42,303 nucleotides of DNA, from NCBI RefSeq assembly GCF_001544755.2, contig NZ_FCOF02000050.1, positions 1 to 42,303 of the forward strand. The letters are read 5' to 3'. Position 1 is the first letter of the stretch; the number at the start of each line of letters is the position of its first letter. The position numbers and the translations under genes were made by a program. The DNA is from Caballeronia catudaia (GTDB lineage Bacteria > Pseudomonadota > Gammaproteobacteria > Burkholderiales > Burkholderiaceae). Shown here one piece after another: positions 26,087 through 33,648 of this stretch. The notes under the pieces were generated by a model. It did not search any database. It was given only the letters and a program-made list of their open reading frames with translations, and was not told where the DNA came from.

Positions 26087-26998
26087 ATGCCCGGACGCAT
26101 TCGCATCGGCATTTCGGGCTGGCGCTATGAAGGCTGGCGCGGCGTCTTCTATCCGAAAAAGCTCGCGCAGGCGCGCGAACTCGAATTCGCGTCGCGCGCG
26201 GTCCAGACCGTCGAGATCAACGGTTCGCACTATTCGCTGCAAAGCGTGTCGAGCTACCGCGCGTGGCATGACGCGACGCCCGCCGATTTCATGTTCAGCG
26301 TGAAGGGGCCGCGCTATCTGACCCACATGCTGCGCTTTCGCGACGAGACCGCGACACCGGCCATCGCAAATTTCTTCGCATCGGGCGTGCTCGCGCTCGG
26401 CAGCAAGCTGGGGCCGTTTCTCTGGCAGTTTCCACCCAATTTCTCGTTCCACCCGGACGCCTTCGAGCGCTTTCTCGATCTGCTGCCGAAGGACACCGTC
26501 GCCGCGGCGCGGCTTGCGCAGGGCCACGATACGCGCGTGAAAGAGCCGTGGTTCGAGCCGGGAAGGAAGCGCGCGCTGCGGCACGCGATCGAGATTCGCC
26601 ATCCGAGTTTTTGCACCGATGAATTCGTGCGGCTCCTGCGACGGCACGGCGCGGCGCTCGTCGTCTCCGATTCGGTCGCGGGTTGGCCCTATGCCGAAGA
26701 CCTCACGTCCGACTTCGCCTATATGCGGCTGCACGGCACCGAAACGCTGTACGGCGGCAGCTACAAGGACGACGCGCTCGACGAATGGGCGCGGCGCATC
26801 GAAACCTGGGCGGCGGGCGGGCAGATCGACGATGCGCGCGTGATTTCATCGACGAAGCCGCGCCCGCGCGCCTCGCGCGACGTGTTCTGCTACTTCGACA
26901 ACGACCAGAAAGTGCGCGCGCCTTTCGACGCGCGCCGTCTCATGGAGCGCCTCGGCCTCGCGCCGGCGGACGTCGAAGGAAAAGAGACATCGCCGTGA
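26087..26998 (+). CDS. DUF72 (YecE-like) family protein
   Basis: This 303-residue protein matches DUF72. The N-terminus IRIGISGWRYEGWRGVFYPKKL, then VEINGSHYSLQ, FMFSVKGPRYLTH, LGPFLWQFPPNF, RHAIEIRHPSF and FAYMRLHGT are all in the expected order of this TIM-barrel family. Its biochemical function is not established. The length is slightly above the usual 240-290 residues. It follows the GFA gene closely. Roughly 200 bases of apparently gene-free DNA follow before the sedolisin gene. Confidence 0.9.
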   Translation: MPGRIRIGISGWRYEGWRGVFYPKKLAQARELEFASRAVQTVEINGSHYSLQSVSSYRAWHDATPADFMFSVKGPRYLTHMLRFRDETATPAIANFFASGVLALGSKLGPFLWQFPPNFSFHPDAFERFLDLLPKDTVAAARLAQGHDTRVKEPWFEPGRKRALRHAIEIRHPSFCTDEFVRLLRRHGAALVVSDSVAGWPYAEDLTSDFAYMRLHGTETLYGGSYKDDALDEWARRIETWAAGGQIDDARVISSTKPRPRASRDVFCYFDNDQKVRAPFDARRLMERLGLAPADVEGKETSP

Positions 26999-27199
26999 AG
27001 ACCGGGACAGCTTCTGTCTCGCCGGAACTGCATCATCGGGTCAACGGTCCGAGCAATTGCATTCGCGCCCGGAAAATAAGACGATAAGCGACGTGCGCTG
27101 CGTGAAACGAACATGCGGCGAACATGCGCGCCGGATGCGCGAACAGGCGGCAGGATCGAGAACCTTTGAATTGCAGGGCCAACGAGGAGCATCGATACC

Positions 27200-28777
27200 A
27201 TGACGAAGCAACCGGTCAGCGGCAGCAGCGACAAGATTCATCCCGAAGGCGCGCAATGCATCGGCGCCTGCGATCCATCCGAGCAGATCGAAGTCATCGT
27301 GATGCTGCGGCGCAAGGACGAAGCAGGCTTCAGGCAGATGATGACGCGCATCGACGCCGGCGAGGCGTCCGGGCAAGTGGTGTCCCGCGAGGAATTCGAC
27401 AAGCGCTTCACCGCCTCCGACGACGACGTCGAGAAGGTCAAGGCCTTCGCCAGACAGTACGGCCTGACGGTCGTGCGCGCGGAACCGGAGACGCGCAGCG
27501 TCGTGCTGAAGGGCTCCATCGATCAGTTTCAGAAGGCTTTCGACGTCAAGCTGGAACGCTTTCAGCATCACAACATCGGCGAATATCGCGGCCGCACCGG
27601 GCCGGTCAGCGTGCCTGACGAGATGCACGATGCCGTCACCGCCGTGCTCGGCCTCGACAGCAAGCCGCAGGCGCGTCCGCATTTCCGTTTCCGTCCGCCG
27701 TTCAAGCCGGCGCGCGGCATGACGCCCGCGTCGTTCACGCCGGTCGATCTCGCGAAACTCTATGACTTCCCCGATGGCGATGGCGCCGGCCAGTGCATCG
27801 CGATCATCGAGCTGGGCGGCGGCTATCGCGACAGCGATCTCTCCGCGTATTTCAAGAAGCTCGGCGTGAAGGCGCCGAACGTGGTGTCGGTCGGCGTCGA
27901 CGGCGGCAAGAACGCGCCCACCGGCAACCCGAACGGTCCGGACGGCGAAGTGACGCTCGATATAGAAATCGCGGGCGCGATTGCGCCGGGTGCGCGCATC
28001 GCCGTGTATTTCGCGCCGAACAGCGACGCCGGTTTCGTCGATGCCGTGAATCGCGCGCTGCACGATGCCACCAACAAGCCGTCGGTGATATCGATAAGTT
28101 GGGGCGGCCCGGAATCGAACTGGTCGTCGCAGTCGATGAGCGCCTTCAACGACGTGCTGCAAAGCGCGGCCGCGCTCGGCGTGACGGTTTGCGCGGCGTC
28201 GGGCGACAGCGGCTCGGGCGATGGCGTCGGCGACGGCGCGGATCACGTCGACTTTCCCGCGTCGAGCCCGTACGTGCTTGGCTGCGGCGGCACGAGCCTC
28301 GCGGCGTCGGGCACGGGCATCACGAAGGAAGTCGTCTGGAACGATGGCGATCAGGGCGGCGCGGGCGGCGGCGGCGTGTCGGGCACGTTCGCGCTGCCGG
28401 TCTGGCAGAAGGGGCTGTCGGTGACGAAGAACGGCAGGCACACTGCGCTTGCGAAGCGCGGCGTGCCCGATGTGTCGGCCGATGCCTCGCCGCAAACCGG
28501 CTACGACGTGCTGATCGACGGCGAGGATACGGTCGTTGGCGGCACGAGCGCGGTCGCGCCGCTGTGGGCCGCGCTGATCGCGCGCATCAACGCGCTCAAC
28601 GCGTCGCCCGCGGGCTTCGTCAATCCGAAGCTCTACCAGGCGCAGACGGCGTTTCGCGACATCACGGAAGGCGACAACGGCAGCTTCTCGGCGGCGAACG
28701 GCTGGGACGCGTGCACCGGCATGGGCAGCCCCGATGGCGGGAAGATCGCGGCGGCGCTCAAGCCCGCAACGAGTTGA
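27200..28777 (+). CDS. Sedolisin-type serine-carboxyl peptidase (S53, kumamolisin-like) with pro-domain
   Basis: This 525-residue protein has an activation pro-domain (about 25-155, with VVLKGSIDQFQKAFDVKLE and YRGRTGPVSVPDEM) and a catalytic domain from about 175. Catalytic residues are in place: E250 and D254 in EVTLDIE, oxyanion D336 in ASGDSGSGDG, and S450 in GGTSAVAPLW. A calcium-binding end FRDITEGDNG...GWDACTGMGSPDG is present. Such enzymes cleave proteins at acid pH after self-removal of the pro-domain. I see no signal peptide in the first 30 residues, so the export route is unclear. GAGGAG precedes the ATG. The S10 carboxypeptidase gene follows on the same strand. Confidence 0.93.
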   Translation: MTKQPVSGSSDKIHPEGAQCIGACDPSEQIEVIVMLRRKDEAGFRQMMTRIDAGEASGQVVSREEFDKRFTASDDDVEKVKAFARQYGLTVVRAEPETRSVVLKGSIDQFQKAFDVKLERFQHHNIGEYRGRTGPVSVPDEMHDAVTAVLGLDSKPQARPHFRFRPPFKPARGMTPASFTPVDLAKLYDFPDGDGAGQCIAIIELGGGYRDSDLSAYFKKLGVKAPNVVSVGVDGGKNAPTGNPNGPDGEVTLDIEIAGAIAPGARIAVYFAPNSDAGFVDAVNRALHDATNKPSVISISWGGPESNWSSQSMSAFNDVLQSAAALGVTVCAASGDSGSGDGVGDGADHVDFPASSPYVLGCGGTSLAASGTGITKEVVWNDGDQGGAGGGGVSGTFALPVWQKGLSVTKNGRHTALAKRGVPDVSADASPQTGYDVLIDGEDTVVGGTSAVAPLWAALIARINALNASPAGFVNPKLYQAQTAFRDITEGDNGSFSAANGWDACTGMGSPDGGKIAAALKPATS

Positions 28778-28834
28778 GCAGGACGTAGCACAACAGTGAA
28801 CAACAACCACGACGACGATTCTGGAGCGACGACG

Positions 28835-30529
28835 ATGAACTCCGATCCACTGGTAGCTAGCGACAAGCCTTCGAACGCGGATGAACCGGCGATGGCCGCC
28901 GCCGCGAAGAAAGCGCCGAAGAAGACCACGACGGCGAAGAAGGACCAGCCGTATTTCGATCCGGTCGCGTACGGCAACGGCCCCGACGATTCTGTCGCGG
29001 CCACCGAGGCCGATGAGAACGCGGCGATCACCCATCACAGCGTGACGATAGGCGGCGCGAAGATCGCCTATACGGCGACGGTCGGCCATCTCGTGACCGT
29101 CGATCCGAGCAGTTCGAAGCCGGACGCGAAGATGTTCTATGTGGCGTTCACGAAGGACGGCGCGAAGGAGGAGACGCGCCCGCTGACGTTCTTCTATAAC
29201 GGCGGGCCGGGTTCGTCGTCGGTGTTCGTGCTGCTCGGCTCGTTTGCGCCGCGCCGCATCAAGACCGCGATGCCGAGCTTCACGCCGCCCGCGCCGTATC
29301 AGATGGAAGACAATCCGGACAGCCTGCTCGATCGCAGCGACCTGATCTTCATCAATCCGGTCGGCACGGGTTATTCCGCTGCGATCGCGCCGAACAAGAA
29401 CCGCGATTTCTGGGGCGTCGATCAGGACGCGGGCTCGATCGCGCAGTTCATCAAGCGTTACCTGACGAAGAACAATCGCTGGAATTCGCCGAAGTTTCTG
29501 TTCGGCGAGTCGTACGGCACGGCGCGCAGTTGCGTGCTCGCGTACAAGCTGCACGAGGACGGCATTGATCTGAACGGCGTCACGCTGCAATCGTCGATTC
29601 TCGATTACGCGCAGGCGGGCAATCCGGTCGGCGCGTTGCCGACCGCGGCGGCGGACGCGTGGTATCACAAGAAGCTCGGCGTGCATCCGACGCCGACGAA
29701 TCTGGTGACGTTCGCGGAAGAGGTCGCGGAGTTCGCGCGCACGGATTACCTGAACGCGCTGCGCAAATTCCCGCAGACGGATGACGACGTGGTCGAGAAG
29801 CTGTCCGAGTACACGGGCATCGACAAGGCGACGCTGCTCGCGTGGAGTCTCGATATCGCGGCATATGACAGCCGAGGCAATTCGCTGTTTCTGACGACGC
29901 TGTTGAAGTCGAAGGGCGAATCGCTCGGCGCTTACGATGGCCGCGTGACGGCGGTATCGTCGGGCATCGCGGGCAAGATCGACCCGAATTCAGGCAGCAA
30001 CGATCCGACGATGACGGCGGTAAGTGGCGTCTACACGACGATGTGGAACAGCTATCTGAACGAGCAGTTGAAGTTCACGTCGACGTCGTCGTTTACGGAT
30101 CTGAACGATCAGGCGTTCCTGAACTGGGATTTCAAGCATACCGATCCGACTGGTGAGCAGAAGGGCGTCGATTCGAAGGGCAACATCATCCTTTACACGG
30201 CGGGCGACCTTGCCGCGGTGATGGCGTTGAATGTCGATCTGAAAGTGCTGTCGGCGAACGGCATGTATGACTTCGTGACGCCGTTTTATCAGACGATCAT
30301 CGATTTGCAGCAGATGCCGTTGATCGACAAGACGGTGCGGCTGAATCTTTTCGCTACGTTTTATCCGTCGGGGCACATGGTTTATCTCGATGGCGGATCG
30401 AGGACGCAGCTCAAGGCGGATCTTGCGAAGATGTACGACGAGGCGACGGCGAATCATGCGGCGCTGGGGCGGATCATTGCCTTGCAGAAGGTTACTGCGG
30501 GGAAGTTGGGGGCATTGTCGCCGCAGTGA
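28835..30529 (+). CDS. Serine carboxypeptidase (peptidase S10)
   Basis: This 564-residue protein is an S10-family alpha/beta-hydrolase. FFYNGGPGSSS (oxyanion loop), DLIFINPVGTGYS, and GESYGTARS with the nucleophilic Ser at about residue 226 are clear. LSANGMYDFVTP supplies the catalytic Asp and YPSGHMVYLDG the His. It removes C-terminal residues from peptides, typically at acid pH. I prefer the ATG at 28835, with GGAG eight bases upstream, over the in-frame GTG at 28796. The N-terminal 50 residues are Lys/Ala-rich and disordered, without a clear signal peptide. Its last ~200 bases shift towards G- and T-ending codons as the repeat element is approached. Confidence 0.9.
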   Translation: MNSDPLVASDKPSNADEPAMAAAAKKAPKKTTTAKKDQPYFDPVAYGNGPDDSVAATEADENAAITHHSVTIGGAKIAYTATVGHLVTVDPSSSKPDAKMFYVAFTKDGAKEETRPLTFFYNGGPGSSSVFVLLGSFAPRRIKTAMPSFTPPAPYQMEDNPDSLLDRSDLIFINPVGTGYSAAIAPNKNRDFWGVDQDAGSIAQFIKRYLTKNNRWNSPKFLFGESYGTARSCVLAYKLHEDGIDLNGVTLQSSILDYAQAGNPVGALPTAAADAWYHKKLGVHPTPTNLVTFAEEVAEFARTDYLNALRKFPQTDDDVVEKLSEYTGIDKATLLAWSLDIAAYDSRGNSLFLTTLLKSKGESLGAYDGRVTAVSSGIAGKIDPNSGSNDPTMTAVSGVYTTMWNSYLNEQLKFTSTSSFTDLNDQAFLNWDFKHTDPTGEQKGVDSKGNIILYTAGDLAAVMALNVDLKVLSANGMYDFVTPFYQTIIDLQQMPLIDKTVRLNLFATFYPSGHMVYLDGGSRTQLKADLAKMYDEATANHAALGRIIALQKVTAGKLGALSPQ

Positions 30530-30554
30530 GTTTTTTGCCCTGCGCGGGCGGGGC

Positions 30555-30600
30555 GGGTTTGGTTTTGGGTTTGGTTTTGGGTTTGGTTTTGGTTTGGTTT
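30555..30600 (+). repeat. GGGTTTGGTTTT tandem repeat (about 3.8 units, only G and T)
   Basis: Three exact 12-base units run from 30555 to 30590, followed by a partial unit to 30600. For 46 bases the plus strand has neither A nor C. GG and GGG runs spaced by 3-4 T could fold as a two-tier G-quadruplex on this strand or in RNA. It lies between the S10 stop and the palindromic element and is mirrored by a GCAAAA-rich tract at about 31297-31327 on the far side. Confidence 0.9.
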
Positions 30601-30620
30601 ATTCGGTCCGCCCGCGCTTC

Positions 30621-31292
30621 TATGGAATCCTGCTTTCATGTCGGTCTATTGGCGTTGCCCCTCCCCGGGGCGGGGGTAACTTTCTTTGCTCGGGACCAGA
30701 GTAAGCGCTAAAGCGCCAACTCTGGTCGACGCAAAGAAAGTCACCAAAGAAAGCAGCTATCCCCAGCCTAAGCACTTCCAGCCGGCCGCGGCACAGAACT
30801 ACTCTCGTGGTCCGGCTGTAGCGAGTGCCCTCACAAAACTCGCGCGGCTTGGATCGCGCACGGTCTGTTTCATCGCGCCGCATAAAGTATTGGCTCAGCC
30901 CTTGCAAGCCCCAGCCCGCTTCGCGGCCGACGGGTCAATCGGATTTGCGGGGCGTTTCTTTGCTAATGCTTTGATCGCACTGCATGTGATCCTCGTTTGT
31001 TTCCCTTGCATGCCCAGCGGCAGCGCGTAGCGCTGTGCCGGAACTCTTTCGTGCTGAACCAGCGGGCTTAACGTTATCGGGCGGCACACCGTGCGCGGTC
31101 CACGCCCGATGGGACCTACGAGAACACTCGCTACTCTGGGGGCCATTAGGTGATCGCCTGTGCCGCGGCCGGCATGAGGTGCTTAGGCTGGGGATAGCTG
31201 TTTCTTTGGTTACTTTTCTTTGCAGCAGCAAAGAAAGTGACTGCCGCCCCGCACAGGGCAGTGCCAATAAACCAACGCGAATACGGGATCCG
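30621..31292. repeat. Imperfect-palindrome intergenic repeat, copy A
   Basis: This element of about 670 bases is formed by two related arms in opposite orientation. The left arm runs inward from GGAATCC at 30624 and the right arm from GGATCC at 31286-31291 on the opposite strand. Shared blocks in both arms, read inward, are TCTATTGGC / TTTATTGGC, ACTTTCTTTGC, AGCTATCCCCAGCCTAAGCAC, GCCGGCCGCGGCACAG, GTAGCGAGTG, CGCGCACGGT, and a CCAGC/CCGGC...CGGG block. Open frames cross it in several directions, but they are repeat translations, not genes. A second copy lies at 41623-42227 in the same orientation. No transposase is linked to it. Confidence 0.88.
30675..30745 (+). repeat. Long two-tier hairpin in copy A
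   Basis: The outer stem pairs GGTAACTTTCTTTGC (30675-30689) with GCAAAGAAAGTCACC (30731-30745), with one mismatch. The inner stem pairs ACCAGAGT with ACTCTGGT, and the tip pairs GCGCT with AGCGC. The stretch is base-for-base the same in copy B (41677-41747). As DNA it could extrude a cruciform; as RNA it would be very stable. Function unknown. Confidence 0.85.
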
Positions 31293-31387
31293 GCGAAGCA
31301 AAAGCACAAAGCAAAAGCAAAAGAAACCAGGAACACCAATTGCGTCAGAGTGGAGCAAAACCCACCAAATCTCCGGAGCCTCCCACA

Positions 31388-33514
31388 ATGGCAACAAACA
31401 AGCAGCAACCCGCCAGCGGCGTAGCCCAAACGCCATCCCAAGCCAACGAAAACAATAAAACCAAAGCCCTGGAAACCTTCCGCTCCGACGCCACGAATCA
31501 AGCCCTGACCACCAACCAGGGCGTAAAAATCGCCGATAACCAGAACACCCTGCGCGCCGGCGAGCGCGGCCCCTCGCTGCTCGAAGACTTCATCATGCGC
31601 GAGAAAATCACGCACTTCGACCACGAGCGAATCCCCGAACGCATCGTCCATGCGCGAGGTTCCGCCGCCCACGGCGTCTTCAAGGTGTACGAATCGCAAG
31701 CGGATCTCACCAAGGCCGCATTCCTGCAAGACCCGTCGAAGGAAACGCCCGTCTATGTCCGCTTTTCGACCGTGCAAGGCTCACGCGGCTCCGCGGACAC
31801 CGTGCGCGACGTACGCGGTTTCGCCGTGAAGTTCTATACGGAAGAAGGCAACTTCGATCTTGTCGGCAACAACATGCCCGTGTTCTTCATCCAGGACGCG
31901 ATCAAGTTCCCCGATTTCGTCCACGCCGTGAAACCCGAGCCGCACAACGAAATGCCCCAGGGCGGGTCCGCGCACGACACCTTCTGGGACTTCGTCTCGC
32001 TCGTGCCCGAATCCGCGCACATGGTCCTCTGGACGATGTCCGACCGCGCTATTCCCAAAAGCCTGCGCACGATGGAAGGCTTCGGCATCCACACGTTCCG
32101 CTTCATCAACGCTCAAGGCAAAGGGCGCTTCGTGAAATTTCACTGGCGGCCGACCATCGGCTCGGCGTCGCTCCTGTGGGATGAAGCGCAGAAGCTCGCG
32201 GGCAAAGACTCCGATTACCATCGGCGAGATCTGTGGGAAGCGATCGACAACGGCGACTATCCCGAATGGGAACTCGGCGTGCAGATCGTCGAGGAAGAGG
32301 ACGAGCACAAGTTCGACTTCGATCTGCTCGACCCCACCAAGATCATTCCCGAAGAGCTCGTGCCGCTCAAGATGATCGGCAAGCTCACGCTCAACCGCAA
32401 TCCCGACAACTTCTTCGCCGAAACCGAGCAGGTCGCGTTCTGTCCGGGGCATATCGTGCCGGGCATCGACTTCACGAACGATCCGCTGCTGCAAGGCCGG
32501 CTCTTCTCCTACACCGACACGCAGATCAGCCGTCTCGGCGGGCCGAACTTCCACGAGATTCCGATCAACCGGCCGCTCGCGCCGCTGCACAACGGCCAGC
32601 GCGACGCGATGCATCGTCAGACGATCGACAAAGGGCAGGCGTCCTACGAGCCGAATTCAATCGACGGCGGCTGGCCCAAGGAAGCCGATCCGGCCGCTTC
32701 GGGCGGTGGCTTCGAAAGCTACACGCAGCGCGTCGAAGGGTCGAAAATCCGCGTGCGCAGCCCGTCCTTCGCCGATCACTACTCGCAGGCGACGCTCTTC
32801 TGGAACAGCATGACCGAGCCGGAAAAGGAACACATCGTCGGCGCCTATTCGTTCGAGCTCTCCAAGGTCGAGCGCAAGAACATCCGCGAGCGCCAGCTCG
32901 GCATTCTCGCCAATATCGACGGGACGCTCGCCGCGCGTGTCGCCGACAATCTCGGGCTGCCCGCGCCGAAGCAGAACGCAAGCGCGGAAGAGCTCGGCAG
33001 GTCGTCGGTGCAGGATTCGCCCGCGCTGTCGATCGTCGCGAAGGCGAAGCCTTCGGTCAAGACGCGCAAGGTCGCGATTCTCGCCGCGAAGGGCGCCGAC
33101 GCCGCGAGCATCAAGGCCGTCAAGGATGCGCTCGCGGCCGAAGGCGCACACGCCAAGGTCATCGCGCCGACGCTCGGCTCGCCCGCGCCAGGCGTCGAGG
33201 CCGACGCGACGATTCTCGGCATGCCGTCGATCATGTTCGACGGCGTGATCGTCGCGGGCGGGCAGGAAAGCGTTAAGACGCTAGCCGAATCCGGCGATGC
33301 GCGTCACTTCGTGCTGGAAGCGTTCAAGCATCTGAAGGCGATCGGCGCGATTGGCGACGGCGAGGATCTGCTCGCGGCCGCGCATCTGCCGAACGGGGAG
33401 GAAGGCGTCTTCGTCGGCAGCGACGCCGCGCAGGTGATGAAGAGCTTCATCGAAGCGATGGGGAAACATCGCGTCTGGTCGCGCGAGCAAAAGGCGAAGT
33501 CGGTGCCAGCCTGA
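31388..33514 (+). CDS. katE: Large-subunit monofunctional catalase (HPII-type, KatE)
   Basis: This 708-residue haem catalase converts hydrogen peroxide to water and oxygen. The distal His is H88 (RIVHARGSAAHG), the catalytic Asn is in VGNNMPVFF (160-167), and the haem-ligand Tyr is Y374 (RLFSYTDTQISRLGG). The C-terminal ~150 residues (VKTRKVAILAAKGADA to the end) form the flavodoxin/DJ-1-like domain found only in large-subunit catalases; E. coli KatE has 753 residues. The ATG at 31388 follows GGAG with nine-base spacing. Its promoter must lie within the ~95 bases after repeat copy A or inside the repeat. A GC hairpin without a T-run at 33535-33557 may mark its end. Confidence 0.95.
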   Translation: MATNKQQPASGVAQTPSQANENNKTKALETFRSDATNQALTTNQGVKIADNQNTLRAGERGPSLLEDFIMREKITHFDHERIPERIVHARGSAAHGVFKVYESQADLTKAAFLQDPSKETPVYVRFSTVQGSRGSADTVRDVRGFAVKFYTEEGNFDLVGNNMPVFFIQDAIKFPDFVHAVKPEPHNEMPQGGSAHDTFWDFVSLVPESAHMVLWTMSDRAIPKSLRTMEGFGIHTFRFINAQGKGRFVKFHWRPTIGSASLLWDEAQKLAGKDSDYHRRDLWEAIDNGDYPEWELGVQIVEEEDEHKFDFDLLDPTKIIPEELVPLKMIGKLTLNRNPDNFFAETEQVAFCPGHIVPGIDFTNDPLLQGRLFSYTDTQISRLGGPNFHEIPINRPLAPLHNGQRDAMHRQTIDKGQASYEPNSIDGGWPKEADPAASGGGFESYTQRVEGSKIRVRSPSFADHYSQATLFWNSMTEPEKEHIVGAYSFELSKVERKNIRERQLGILANIDGTLAARVADNLGLPAPKQNASAEELGRSSVQDSPALSIVAKAKPSVKTRKVAILAAKGADAASIKAVKDALAAEGAHAKVIAPTLGSPAPGVEADATILGMPSIMFDGVIVAGGQESVKTLAESGDARHFVLEAFKHLKAIGAIGDGEDLLAAAHLPNGEEGVFVGSDAAQVMKSFIEAMGKHRVWSREQKAKSVPA

Positions 33515-33648
33515 ACCGCGCTGCATCGCGCACCGCGCGCCACGTTTCGCGGCGCGCAACGACTCGCGCCTTCGTGTCACGCGCCGCGGATTCCCGCGCC
33601 GGAATGTTTTTGAGAAACTAGCCGCACCGCCCGACCTGGGAGTACGGC

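Noticed and set aside
30620..31436. Several 60-115 aa frames across repeat copy A, including one with FGFG repeats
   Set aside because: They are translations of the palindromic repeat and the GGGTTTGGTTTT tract; similar frames appear in copy B in either direction, which fits repeat DNA and not a gene.
33535..33557. GC hairpin after katE as an intrinsic terminator
   Set aside because: The stem is perfect (GCGCGCC/GGCGCGC) but no T-run follows, so it is noted only in the katE entry.
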